From: CAWIHK01 sp963835935
Lineage (GTDB): Bacteria > Bacteroidota > Ignavibacteria > UBA10030 > CAVZMI01
Length of the DNA stretch: 64,000 nt
Direction: 5' to 3'
Assembly: GCA_963835935.1 (NCBI GenBank)
Contig: CAWIHK010000001.1
Coordinates: 806,001-870,000 of the forward strand
Under the pieces are notes generated by a model. That model did no database searches, was not told the origin of the DNA, and was given only the letters and a program-made list of their open reading frames with translations. The position numbers and the translations under genes are program-made. How positions within the stretch are numbered: the first letter of the stretch is position 1; every line of letters starts with the position of its first letter. Shown in pieces: positions 34,449 to 43,236 of this stretch.

Positions 34449-36247
34449 CAATTACTCATTTGATCTCTTGCACCGACAAGATGAGCCATATCTCTTCCCG
34501 GATACTTCAAAAGAGATTTATATCGCCCTATGTACCGATCATATTTCTCGGCAGTTAGATGTTTGAGATCCAATAGGATAAAACCGTCGATGCAGGATCC
34601 AAATCCTTCGTCGATGCCAAAATCACAGAACCGCACTCCTTCCGGAGAACATAATTCTGAGTACTGTCGGATAAGAGTTGGAATGGAGACGCCGATTGCA
34701 CGCAAACGTAATTTCAACTTGTTCAGATCTTCATGATATGATGTACCGCAAAAATATTCTCGGAGTGATGCTTTCTTTTCTTCGGGAATACGATATGGAT
34801 GGAATGACTTCACATATCCTTCAGGTGCACTATACCATTTAGAGCAGACATGAACCATCGCCTCTTTCGCGTCTGCGGAATAAGTTCCGCTGATGGAAAC
34901 AGGCCCGTAGAGATATTTTACCCTTGGCTCATTTGCAATCACCGCGCCTATTCCAGCCCATAAATATTCAAGAGTATACGAATTCCAATACGACCGTTGA
35001 ATGAAACTGCGTCCCATTTCGACTGCATAAGGAAGCAGTTGATAGAATTCTTCCGAGAAATGGAAAAGTGAAGAAGTATACAATCCATTTGCTTCGGAAA
35101 CCGGGAGAATCTCATCGCAAAATCCAAGTCGATATGCGCCAAGGACTTCCATATCTTTATCATCCCAAAGGAGCAAATGTCTATAGCTCAAATCGTATGT
35201 ATCGATATCCAGTCTCTTCCCGGTTCCTTCGCCGATTTGCCTAAACGTCACTTCCCGTAATCGTGCAATCTCTCGAACAACTAAAGGCGATTCTTTGGCA
35301 GTGGCAAGAAATAATTTTTTCCCCAGTGATGGTGATCCTAAATACATCGCAGCATCGAGATCACGCCGGAGCATTCGCCGATCAGTTGGCCTTGCAATGC
35401 CCCGCTCCGTTCTGAATGGTCCTTTTCGCCCAAAGGGCAATGCCTCGACTTGTTTCCGAACAAGTTTCGTTGCCGTTTTCGGATGGAGTTGAGCAAACGC
35501 ATTGGGAGGAATCAATTCACCAATGTGTAATCGGATAGGTTTTTGTTTTCTGTGAAGTAATTCATGCGGCAGCAACAACGTCGATGCTTTTTTTGAAATT
35601 AGGGATAAACCATAAAAAAGCGAAGAATTTTTTGCGTCGACAAACAGAGGCAATATAGGCGCTTTTTGCCGCTGGGCAAAACGCATGGCGCCTGATTGCC
35701 ATTGCGCATCGGTGACACCACGAAACGATAAACGTGAAACCTCGGCAGCGGGAAAGAATACGATTGCCTCATCGTGCTCAAGTGCTTCGTCGATCTGTCG
35801 AATATGCGCGCGGCTGTTCGATCCGGAAAAAACATCGACAGGAAGGAACAGTTCGGCCAGGCTTTCAAGATTGAGCAGTACATCATTGGCAACGACACGC
35901 ACATCAGGACGGACTTCATGAATCGCTTTGAGAATAACCAGTCCATCGAGTCCGCCTAAGGGATGATTGCTGACGCAGATTACTTTGCCGGATGACGGAA
36001 TTCGCTCTATCTCGCGTGAGGATACAAGAAATGAAACTTCAAGCATGTCGAATAAATCATCAATCATATTAAAGCCTCGAACACCAGGATGTTCATTTAG
36101 GAATTTTTCCATCCTCTCCACCGAAAAAAGGTGATGCAGAAATTGGAGAAGAGGTGTACGGAACATCGCAGGAACTGTCTGCCAATACGAAGGTGCATAT
36201 TGCGCAAGGATTGCTTCGAGATGGATGTGAACTTTTGTGTGTTTCAC
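34448..36247 (-). CDS. Two-domain acyltransferase (PlsC-like + GNAT), OlsF-like ornithine-lipid synthase
   Basis: 599 residues, GTG start. Residues ~80-270 are a PlsC-type acyltransferase: VICVSNHPLGGLDG (the His-x-Asp active-site region), VFFPAAEVSRLSF as the substrate-binding block, then ILPLFV. Residues ~300-590 are a GNAT-like N-acyltransferase of the OlsB/haemolysin group: VLGAYRLGFCDEI, GRSFIQRSYW, LEYLWAGIGAVI, YLYGPVSISG. This order is that of OlsF, which makes ornithine lipids by N-acylation and then O-acylation of ornithine. Ornithine lipids contain no phosphorus and replace phospholipids when phosphate is short, which fits the island and the Pho-type box upstream. Function by similarity; other amino-lipids are possible. 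Confidence 0.78.
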   Translation of the reverse strand: MKHTKVHIHLEAILAQYAPSYWQTVPAMFRTPLLQFLHHLFSVERMEKFLNEHPGVRGFNMIDDLFDMLEVSFLVSSREIERIPSSGKVICVSNHPLGGLDGLVILKAIHEVRPDVRVVANDVLLNLESLAELFLPVDVFSGSNSRAHIRQIDEALEHDEAIVFFPAAEVSRLSFRGVTDAQWQSGAMRFAQRQKAPILPLFVDAKNSSLFYGLSLISKKASTLLLPHELLHRKQKPIRLHIGELIPPNAFAQLHPKTATKLVRKQVEALPFGRKGPFRTERGIARPTDRRMLRRDLDAAMYLGSPSLGKKLFLATAKESPLVVREIARLREVTFRQIGEGTGKRLDIDTYDLSYRHLLLWDDKDMEVLGAYRLGFCDEILPVSEANGLYTSSLFHFSEEFYQLLPYAVEMGRSFIQRSYWNSYTLEYLWAGIGAVIANEPRVKYLYGPVSISGTYSADAKEAMVHVCSKWYSAPEGYVKSFHPYRIPEEKKASLREYFCGTSYHEDLNKLKLRLRAIGVSIPTLIRQYSELCSPEGVRFCDFGIDEGFGSCIDGFILLDLKHLTAEKYDRYIGRYKSLLKYPGRDMAHLVGARDQMSN

Positions 36248-36291
36248 GAGATTTTCTCTTTGATAATTATTCGGAGAAGATATTGTATCAA

Positions 36292-36320
36292 TATTAAGAG
36301 AAGATTAGCGATTTATTAAC
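36292..36320 (-). promoter_or_regulatory. Pho-type box for the olsF-like operon
   Basis: Read toward the acyltransferase: GTTAATA, GCTAATC and CTTAATA, four bases apart, ending 45 bases before the GTG. A TACAAT lies four bases after the last unit, closer than usual. The array diverges from a second one at 36397-36425 facing the other way. Confidence 0.6.
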
Positions 36321-36396
36321 AAAGAGTGAATAATTTTGTTCCGACAGAGTTAGGAAGAAGACGATAGATTATTAGTTCACACACATATCATTGTTT

Positions 36397-36425
36397 CGTA
36401 ATATTGTCGTAACATTGTGGTGATA
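36397..36425 (+). promoter_or_regulatory. Pho-type box for the EEP-family gene
   Basis: Units CGTAATA, CGTAACA and GGTGATA, four bases apart; the first two are near-perfect direct repeats over 11 bases including the spacer TTGT. The downstream gene starts 147 bases later, so the leader is long. Confidence 0.65.
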
Positions 36426-36572
36426 TATTTTATTCTTGATTGATTTGTTTGATCCATTAAATGAATCGTTCTTCAGTAGTTGATTTTTATCGCACAGATT
36501 GTTAATAGATAACTGAAAAATTGTAGAACGAATGTCCGTTCAAATACTGTATTTGAAAAGAATTGATAAAAT

Positions 36573-37688
36573 ATGAAAAAGAATATAATAATTTCATCGC
36601 TCATCGTCGTCTTGCGGATCATCCGTTGGGTTGGATGGTTGATAGGCATAGCAAGTTTGGTGATTATGGTGCTTTCACTGATGGATCATTACGGCAGGTT
36701 TTCCGCTGATTCGATGTTTTTCGGCGCCGATCTTGTATCGCCGTTATGGATATTTCTGCTCTTGATTTCCTCATCGGTACTCATCCTTATTACACAGCCG
36801 GAACGTTTTTGGATCCCACTGGTTGTCGGAGCCGTGTACTTCATTATTTTTGGAGACATTTCCCTAATCTCGATCGTGAATCGATTTCCTCGGAAAGAAT
36901 TCGCTTCCGAGAACACAGTGCGGGTCGTGACATTAAACGTTGAATATTATTCAGAAGGAGTGAACAAGGTAATGGATGCGATCGACCAGATAAACGCAGA
37001 TGTTATACTGCTCGGCGAACATCTCCTTTCGCCGAAACAAAAAGAACAGATGTGTTCCCGGCTCGATGGACGCGTGCTGATATCAGGTCATCCGAACAGT
37101 ACGGCGATTATCTCACGATATCCAATTGTCTGGTGGAAAGAGGTAGAGTTGCCGAGTCATGAAGCTTCTCTCTCAGGCGGAAACGATCCGGACGAGATTA
37201 TTAAGAACCGACACCGTAGTTTCATTCATGCAGTAGTAAAAATCGATTCCCAGTTTGTCAACGTCATATCAATACGATTTATCGCTGGACGTCCGAAAAA
37301 CCATTTTTTGACTGAACAATTACGCTGGGGCCGCTTTATGTTCGGAGAACAATTAAGCGAAGCACAATTTTTTAAGAAGTATCTGAGCGGTTTGCACGGA
37401 CCGGTGATTTTTGGCGGGGACCTCAATGCCTCTGCGAGTTCAAAAACTGTTTCGATGATCTCACAAGTTGCCGAAGATGCTTATATGAAGAATAACATCT
37501 TTGGCGATTTAACTTTCCGCACCGAATTCCCGACTCTGCGTCTGGATTATCTTTTCTCTATGAATGGCGTGCAGTCTGTCAGCGCACATCGGCCGCTTAT
37601 TGCTGTATCCGATCACTTCCCTGTTGTAGCTACATTTGTTCTGCCGGATCGAATATCCGGGAAGGAACAAATCGGAATGATGAAGTGA
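36573..37688 (+). CDS. Membrane-anchored endonuclease/exonuclease/phosphatase-family protein
   Basis: 371 residues. Three hydrophobic segments fill the first ~115 residues (LIGIASLVIMVLSL, WIFLLLISSSVLILI, WIPLVVGAVYFIIFG). The EEP domain follows: VRVVTLNVEYY (catalytic Asn), DVILLGEHL (Glu at the metal site), GPVIFGGDLNA (Asp-x-Asn) and VSDHFPVVATF (Asp-His). All core residues are present, so it should be active, facing the periplasm. Substrates in this family range from DNA to phosphoinositides. With a Pho-type box and phosphatase neighbours, release of phosphate from DNA or lipids is likely. Tail-to-tail with the PAP2 gene, six bases apart. Confidence 0.8.
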   Translation: MKKNIIISSLIVVLRIIRWVGWLIGIASLVIMVLSLMDHYGRFSADSMFFGADLVSPLWIFLLLISSSVLILITQPERFWIPLVVGAVYFIIFGDISLISIVNRFPRKEFASENTVRVVTLNVEYYSEGVNKVMDAIDQINADVILLGEHLLSPKQKEQMCSRLDGRVLISGHPNSTAIISRYPIVWWKEVELPSHEASLSGGNDPDEIIKNRHRSFIHAVVKIDSQFVNVISIRFIAGRPKNHFLTEQLRWGRFMFGEQLSEAQFFKKYLSGLHGPVIFGGDLNASASSKTVSMISQVAEDAYMKNNIFGDLTFRTEFPTLRLDYLFSMNGVQSVSAHRPLIAVSDHFPVVATFVLPDRISGKEQIGMMK

Positions 37689-37694
37689 TTGAAG

Positions 37695-38369
37695 TCATTC
37701 CATCCCGACTTTCTTGCGGGAACAGAGTATCGACCTATTCAACCAATATTCAGATGATTGCTTATTCGCCCATGCATTGATGATTCGATCAACACTAATT
37801 CCAAGAACCAATCCAATCATGCTTCCCGCTGCTACATCATGTAAAAAATGTTGTGATAGATAGACCCTCGAGAAGGCCGTAATTACAGCAATGAAAAAGA
37901 GAATACATTGGTACTTTTGAGAGGTCGTATGAAGTGCCAAAATTGTACAAATGGTAAAAACCGTTGCCGCGTGTCCGGAGGGAAAACTCTGGAATGAATA
38001 TAATTTAATTCCCGGCACGGTATGAAGAGTAGCGATTCCTTCGAAATATTTTAACGGCCTCACAATATTCGAAAATATTGTCGTCTTCAAAAATTGTGTT
38101 GTGACCCCTGAAAGAATATTTGCAGACGCCATCGTCAGGGCATCTTTGCACGTAAAAAAAGCCAGTAAGAATACGATCGGCACGACCGACCAACCGTCTC
38201 CGAGGTTCGTGATCCAACTGAAAAATGAATCGAAGAATTGAGTGTGATATGAGTTAATTGTCAGATGGATGGTTGCTCTTGACCAAAAAAGAAGAGGTGC
38301 CGCGGCGAGAATACACCAGCAGGTTGAAAGAAAGATGGATATCGATCGATGCTTTCCCGAATTATTCAT
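37695..38369 (-). CDS. PAP2-family membrane phosphatase
   Basis: 224 residues with about six membrane helices. The PAP2 motifs are present: KTTIFSNIVRP (Lys and Arg-Pro; the gap is eight rather than the usual six residues), PSGHAAT with the catalytic His, and SRVYLSQHFLHDVAAG (Ser-Arg, His, Asp). Such enzymes dephosphorylate phosphatidic acid, undecaprenyl pyrophosphate or other lipid phosphates at the periplasmic face. A divergent Pho-type box lies ~67 bases upstream of the ATG, consistent with a role in lipid turnover during phosphate shortage. Confidence 0.85.
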   Translation of the reverse strand: MNNSGKHRSISIFLSTCWCILAAAPLLFWSRATIHLTINSYHTQFFDSFFSWITNLGDGWSVVPIVFLLAFFTCKDALTMASANILSGVTTQFLKTTIFSNIVRPLKYFEGIATLHTVPGIKLYSFQSFPSGHAATVFTICTILALHTTSQKYQCILFFIAVITAFSRVYLSQHFLHDVAAGSMIGLVLGISVDRIINAWANKQSSEYWLNRSILCSRKKVGME

Positions 38370-38419
38370 TACAATATTCTTGATGATGATTGATTAAATA
38401 TAACTGTAACATACGAATA

Positions 38420-38464
38420 GAAATATTGAGAAGCATGTTAACTTTCTGTTAACGATTCATTCCT
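38420..38464 (-). promoter_or_regulatory. Pho-type box and -10 for the PAP2 gene
   Basis: Read toward PAP2: a weak unit AGGAATG, then two identical units GTTAACA and GTTAACA, four bases apart (38464 down to 38436). TATTTC (38425-38420) begins 10 bases after the last unit. Faces away from the receptor-gene box at 38522-38572. Confidence 0.6.
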
Positions 38465-38521
38465 TGCTTAAGGTATATATATGTTGTCCGGCGCATCAAG
38501 CTAACATTAACTAAACAATAG

Positions 38522-38588
38522 CGTCACACAACTATCACTTTTTCGTAATACTGACACAACATTGTCAGTATATATTTCTTCCGATATT
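38522..38588 (+). promoter_or_regulatory. Extended Pho-type box (five units) for the TonB receptor
   Basis: Units CGTCACA, TATCACT, CGTAATA, CACAACA and CAGTATA, every 11 bases (38522-38572), the longest array seen. GATATT (38583-38588) begins 10 bases after the last unit. Directs transcription into the receptor gene starting at 38670. Confidence 0.65.
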
Positions 38589-38669
38589 TTTTATCAGAAT
38601 CGTCCTTCGCGTATTCGTCAGTTGACGAAATTCATAATCCTGTTTCACATTCAATCGGGCTAATTATTT

Positions 38670-39732
38670 ATGTGGAAATCGGTGCATCTTGTTTATAATT
38701 TTTTGAGAGACCTGATATCCACAAGGCATGAGTGGTCAGAATATTGTAACCACCAGAGAAATTTTTCATCTTATCCAAGAAGAATACAACTAATAATTGT
38801 TGCGTTTCTCTTAGTTACACTTTCTATAGGCACAGTATACGCTGGATCGATTCGCGGCACTATATTTGCCAGAGAAACGAATGAACCTCTTCCCGGCGCA
38901 AACATTTTCCTGAAAGGAACAGGGTTTGGGGCAGCAAGCGATCAATTCGGTGTGTTTACGATTGATCATGTGCCGAAGGGTGAATATTCGCTTCATATCC
39001 GTTTACTTGGATATAAAAAAAGGGAGATCGATCACTTTAAAATCGAATCTGATACAACAACGGTAACTCTCGATATTCGACTGGAAGAATCTCCATTAAG
39101 TGTTGGTGAAGTTGTAGTGCAGGCTCGGGCCAACCGTGAGCTTGAATCTTCCGGTATCCGGAGCGAGATCGAAGCAAAGAATATTATCAGTGTCATCACA
39201 GCACAGACAATTGAACGATCCACTGACCGGACGGCAGCAGACGTTCTCCAGCGAGTCTCAGGGCTTTCAATCATCCGGGACAATGGAGAAGGGCGTTACG
39301 TTATTATGCGTGGATTGGAACAACAGTACAACAACACTCTCGTGGACGGAATTAAAATCCCCAGCCCCGAATCGAAAGACCGTTTCGTTCCTCTAGATAT
39401 ATTTCCTTCTGCTCTTTTCGAGCGAATCGAAGTGACAAAAGCATTGACATCTGATCTGGCAGGAGACGCGATTGGCGGAACGACGAATCTTATCTTCCGA
39501 ACAGCGCCGGAGTCTTTCATTCTCACCACAAGTGCCGCGATGGGCTACAATTCTGCATTCGGCAACAATCCTCTTTCGACATTCAACGCGAAAGCGGTCC
39601 CCGAACTTGACCCTGACAGACTGCATCACACGGTGACCGATGCTGACCCAACAGCGGAACTGGCGCCGCGCTATCACACAAGTGTATCGGATTTCACTGT
39701 CGGAGATCTCAAGTTCGCTTCCAAGAAACTCA
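38670..39732 (+). pseudogene. TonB-dependent receptor, N-terminal fragment (interrupted by IS110 element)
   Basis: The frame runs to 39773, but its last codons lie in the inserted element. Visible parts: a signal-anchor (IQLIIVAFLLVTLSIGTVYAG) after an unusually long, basic 36-residue lead, so the true start is uncertain; a carboxypeptidase-regulatory-like domain (GSIRGTIFARETNEPLPGANIFLKGTGFGAASDQFGVFTIDHVP); and the plug domain (RTAADVLQRVSGLSI...RGLEQQYNNTLVDGIKIPSPE...IEVTKALTSDLAGDAIGGTTNLI). The barrel continues in frame after the element at 41343. Receptors behind Pho boxes usually import phosphorylated compounds; this one is presumably inactive in the sequenced strain. Confidence 0.85.
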
Positions 39733-41103
39733 TTAAGGTGAAGCAGGGACGAGATGAAAACCTAAAGATTTAGCTCTGTCTTTAAGGTTGCGTACAAGAC
39801 GTGCTTTATATTTTTCATTATAATAGTCTTCACCAAGATCAACATACTCGACTTTATCTTTAAGCATTTTATAGATAATGCGTGCAAGTTTGTGAGCGGT
39901 GGCAATGTTAGCCATCGGAGCGCCATACTTGGATCTGATTCTTCTGTAGAAAGCGCCGAGGGCACACTTAGCATTGGCAAGAGAGAATGCAGCCAAACGT
40001 AATGCTTTATTGGCTCTATTTTTTGATTTTGGAATATGGGAGAAAAAAACTTTTCCGCCGGTTGTTTTATTATTGGGAGCAAGTCTAAGCCAGGAGCAGA
40101 AGTGTTTTGAGGTTTTCCATTTCGACATATCTGTGCCGATGTCGGTGATAATATCCTGGATAGTAGAAGTATTGAGACCATCAACCTGGACAAGGTCAAC
40201 GCCGGTGATGCGGTAGAGTTGAGTACGCAGATCGAAAGAAGGCGCATTCCTGGCTTTCTTATTGACATTTCGTTTTAATGGTTTCAGGGGACGTTCTTTG
40301 GGGTTGACGAGAGAAGGAAGTTGTCGATACATGGTTTCGGTTTCGTTATCCAGTTCGGTAATCAGGGAAGAGTAATAGTTATAGAGATCGAGCATTTGTT
40401 TGAGCTGGAAGACGTATTCTTTTCTATAATTTCCTTCGAGAGAGAGTTCGATTTCTTGCTCAGATTTTTTACAGTGTGGATCGCGAAATGATGCTAAGTA
40501 TTTTGGGTCGGTGTTGCCGTTAACGATAGAGCGCAGGATGTGCATACCGGTGGTGCCGGTAACATCCGAGATAACGTTGGTGAGTTTAAGATTCATCAGT
40601 TGAAGAATTTTTTGTATATGCTGGATGTGAGAAGCACGGAAGCGCAGAAGATTTGCCCTATGGCGAATCATATCGCGCAGAGCGCGAATGTTCTGTTCCG
40701 GAATAAATGAACCGTTCAAGAGTCCGTAGGTAAGCAGTTGTTGAATCCATTGGCAGTCTTGGATATCCGTTTTTCTGCCGGAGACATTTTTGATTTTACG
40801 AGCATCGACCAGGAGAACCTCGAAGCCGTGTTCGACAAGAATTTCAAACAGAGGTATCCAATAGACGCCGGTTGACTCCATTGCAACAGTAGTGATGTTG
40901 CATTGTTTGAACCATTGGGCAATCGCGACTAGATCGCGTGTGAACGTTCCAAAAACACGCACGAACTGTTCATCGCGATCTTCAGGAACAGCGACATACA
41001 TTTGACTGTCGCCAACATCAACGCCTGCGGCATTGAGATTGATTTGTTTGAGTGCATCAATGCGGATAATTTTGTCGTTGTTCTTTTGATTCTTTTTTTT
41101 CAT
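39733..41103 (-). CDS. IS110-family transposase
   Basis: 456 residues from the ATG at 41103, which has AAGGAG six bases upstream; a longer frame adds 12 residues. The N-terminal DEDD RuvC-like domain is visible: AAGVDVGDSQMYVAVPE (first Asp), VAMESTGVYWIPLFEIL (Glu), and GRKTDIQDCQWIQQL with two Asp. After a coiled coil comes the transposase_20 region (LYRITGVDLVQVDGLNTSTIQDIITDIGTDMS, FCSWLRLAPNNKTTGGKVFFS with the conserved Ser, then NRANKALRLAAFS). Complete and apparently functional. It lies inside a TonB receptor gene, in antisense orientation to it. Confidence 0.95.
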   Translation of the reverse strand: MKKKNQKNNDKIIRIDALKQINLNAAGVDVGDSQMYVAVPEDRDEQFVRVFGTFTRDLVAIAQWFKQCNITTVAMESTGVYWIPLFEILVEHGFEVLLVDARKIKNVSGRKTDIQDCQWIQQLLTYGLLNGSFIPEQNIRALRDMIRHRANLLRFRASHIQHIQKILQLMNLKLTNVISDVTGTTGMHILRSIVNGNTDPKYLASFRDPHCKKSEQEIELSLEGNYRKEYVFQLKQMLDLYNYYSSLITELDNETETMYRQLPSLVNPKERPLKPLKRNVNKKARNAPSFDLRTQLYRITGVDLVQVDGLNTSTIQDIITDIGTDMSKWKTSKHFCSWLRLAPNNKTTGGKVFFSHIPKSKNRANKALRLAAFSLANAKCALGAFYRRIRSKYGAPMANIATAHKLARIIYKMLKDKVEYVDLGEDYYNEKYKARLVRNLKDRAKSLGFHLVPASP

Positions 41104-41342
41104 TGAAGAACTCCTTACATTAAACATGAAAAAAAGCACGATGTTCTTTAGCCGACGGTTTTAGAGTATGGAACTCTTCCAAACGGGGTCTATGCCACCA
41201 ATATAAAAACTGAAAACAGCCGGGACCAACCTAACCAACGGGCTTTGAAAAGCGCCAATGCGGCTTCGGTCATAATTCTGAAGAACATTGTATTTATTTT
41301 ATACAGGTTAATGTAAAAGAGTTTCTCTTAAACAAGAATCGG
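41104..41342 (-). ncRNA. Putative bridge RNA region of the IS110 element
   Basis: IS110-group elements encode a structured guide RNA in the non-coding end upstream of the recombinase. This 239-base stretch lacks an ORF and contains several short hairpin-forming segments on the minus strand, such as GGAAGAGTTCC and a GC-rich stem around 41205-41260. The exact RNA ends and its target and donor loops cannot be assigned by eye. The call rests on position and family knowledge. Confidence 0.45.
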
Positions 41343-43184
41343 GCGAAGCCAGATGGGTTGCCTAACCAGAAAGTCCCGGCTGACGGAGTATATTCGCTTG
41401 TTGTCGGAGATAGATTTCTCGATTCACGATTGGGCATCATCGCCGCGGGGAGCTATCAGAACACTTATAATAGAACCGAGACAGATTATTATACTCTCGG
41501 GACGGATGTGAACGCTAATTTAAAACCATACCAATCGACACTCGACAATCGGGTTTATGGAACACAAAAAATGCGGGGAGGGATCGCGATCAAATCCGAC
41601 TACATCATGCAGATTGATCAACAAATTTCTGCTTCGTACATCTACGTCGATCAGGTGGAAGAACTGACCCGACACGGACTTCAGACCACCATTGACGGCA
41701 CACGCGGAGCCGCGGATCTTACTTATTCAAATCTCTCGGCATTGCGAACACAGACGATTTCAAATTTCTCGGTCTCCGGGGAACATTTCACATTATCTCC
41801 TCTCACTCTCCGATGGACTACTAACTATTCAGATGCAATTCAGAACCGACCCGATCAAGCGGAATACAACGTAATGCAGAATTATGACCACAACGGAGAT
41901 CTTGAACCATTCCAGGGTCTCGACAACATCACACATTCATGGCGAAAGAATGATGACAAACAGTATCTTGCAAAAGGAGACATTTCCTATCAACTCACTT
42001 CCGGTAACATGCATTCCATCCAGGCAGGTGCAAGCTATCAGGAGCTTAAACGCGTGAACTTTCAAAATGATTATAAATTAAATCCCTCCATCATCAACGG
42101 ACAAACACAACCCTTTACAACGATAGATAGTGCGAAGGTCACTCCGGTTGGATTTGGCGGAACACCGGTTTTCGGATTCCAGAATTATAAAGCGCAAGAG
42201 GCTCTCTTGTCGGGTTATATTCAGTATGTGTTGAACACGAACTCACTTCAGGTACTCACAGGTGTTCGTTGGGAGCAAGCACGGGACATGTATTGGACAC
42301 AGGCTCCAATAACCGCAGGCAAGACGCAGGACACAGTGATGTTTGTTGATTTTCTTCCAAGCATTCACATTCGTTACGCTTTCACCCCTGATAATATCAT
42401 TCGATTCTCCGCCACGAGAACATTGAGTCGACCAAGCTATTTCGATCTCGTTCCGGCAAAAGATCAACAAGACGAATCGGAGACGGATGGAAATTCGCTC
42501 CTCCGATGTGCACACTCAACAAATATCGATCTCCGGTATGAATACATCCCATCTATCGCCGACCAAATATCATTTGGAATTTATGCAAAAAAGATCACCG
42601 GTCCCATCGAGAATCAGTTCACTTCCAGCGGTGTTGTGTTCGTCACTTCGAAGATCAACGGAAATCCTGCAGATGTCTACGGCATCGAAGTAGCCGGTGT
42701 AAAACACATCGGCGACTTTGGCTTCTCGGCAAATTATACTTATGTCTATTCAAGTATCACAGAAAAGATTTTAGTTCCAACACTCGATGAGAATGGCAGT
42801 CCAATCATCCCTGTCCCCAGTTTTATACGGAAGCGGCCGCTTCAAGATCAATCTCCAAGCGTTGCGAACGCCGCGATTTCCTATCAGAACAAACAATTAG
42901 GAACGGGTATGCAGCTTTCATACAATTACACTGGAAAAAGGCTCATCGCTGTCTCTCCGATAGACGGCTGGGATACATACGAGGATGGTGTTGGGGAATG
43001 GGACGGATCTATCGACCAACAGATTTTTCCAGGTCTCAAGCTGTCGGTTAAACTCATCAATCTATTGAATTCCCAGGATGTGATCGAAGTTCCATCCGGA
43101 GATCAGACGAAACATCCGTCTCTCGTCGTTGAACGGAACTTTATCAAATTCCGTGGATCCGTAGGATTCACATATCGATTCTAA
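41343..43184 (+). pseudogene. TonB-dependent receptor, C-terminal barrel fragment
   Basis: 613 codons in frame from KPDGLPNQ to the stop, with no start codon and ribosome binding site of its own; the TTG at 41358 is just an internal Leu. Typical outer-membrane barrel strands: LGIIAAGSYQNTYNRTE, LSGYIQYVLNTNSLQVLTGVRWEQARD, FSATRTLSRPSYFDLVP, GIEVAGVKHIGDFGFSANYTYVYSS, ending in a terminal aromatic strand FRGSVGFTYRF. Rejoining with the fragment at 38670 gives one receptor of ~970 residues. Otherwise intact, which implies a recent insertion. Confidence 0.85.
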
Positions 43185-43236
43185 AAAATAAGAATTCAAA
43201 AAACTCAATATGATCATTCATTAATAAGGAGGAAAA

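Larger units (their letters stand above)
39733..41342 (-). mobile_element. IS110-family insertion sequence inside the TonB receptor gene
   Basis: The element spans the transposase and about 240 bases of non-coding DNA upstream of it. Ends are approximate: the receptor frame is recognisable up to SKKL (near 39731) and resumes with KPDGLPNQ (from ~41343), and I see no terminal inverted repeats or clear target duplication, as expected for this family. Total length is ~1.6 kb. Only one copy in the window. Confidence 0.8.
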
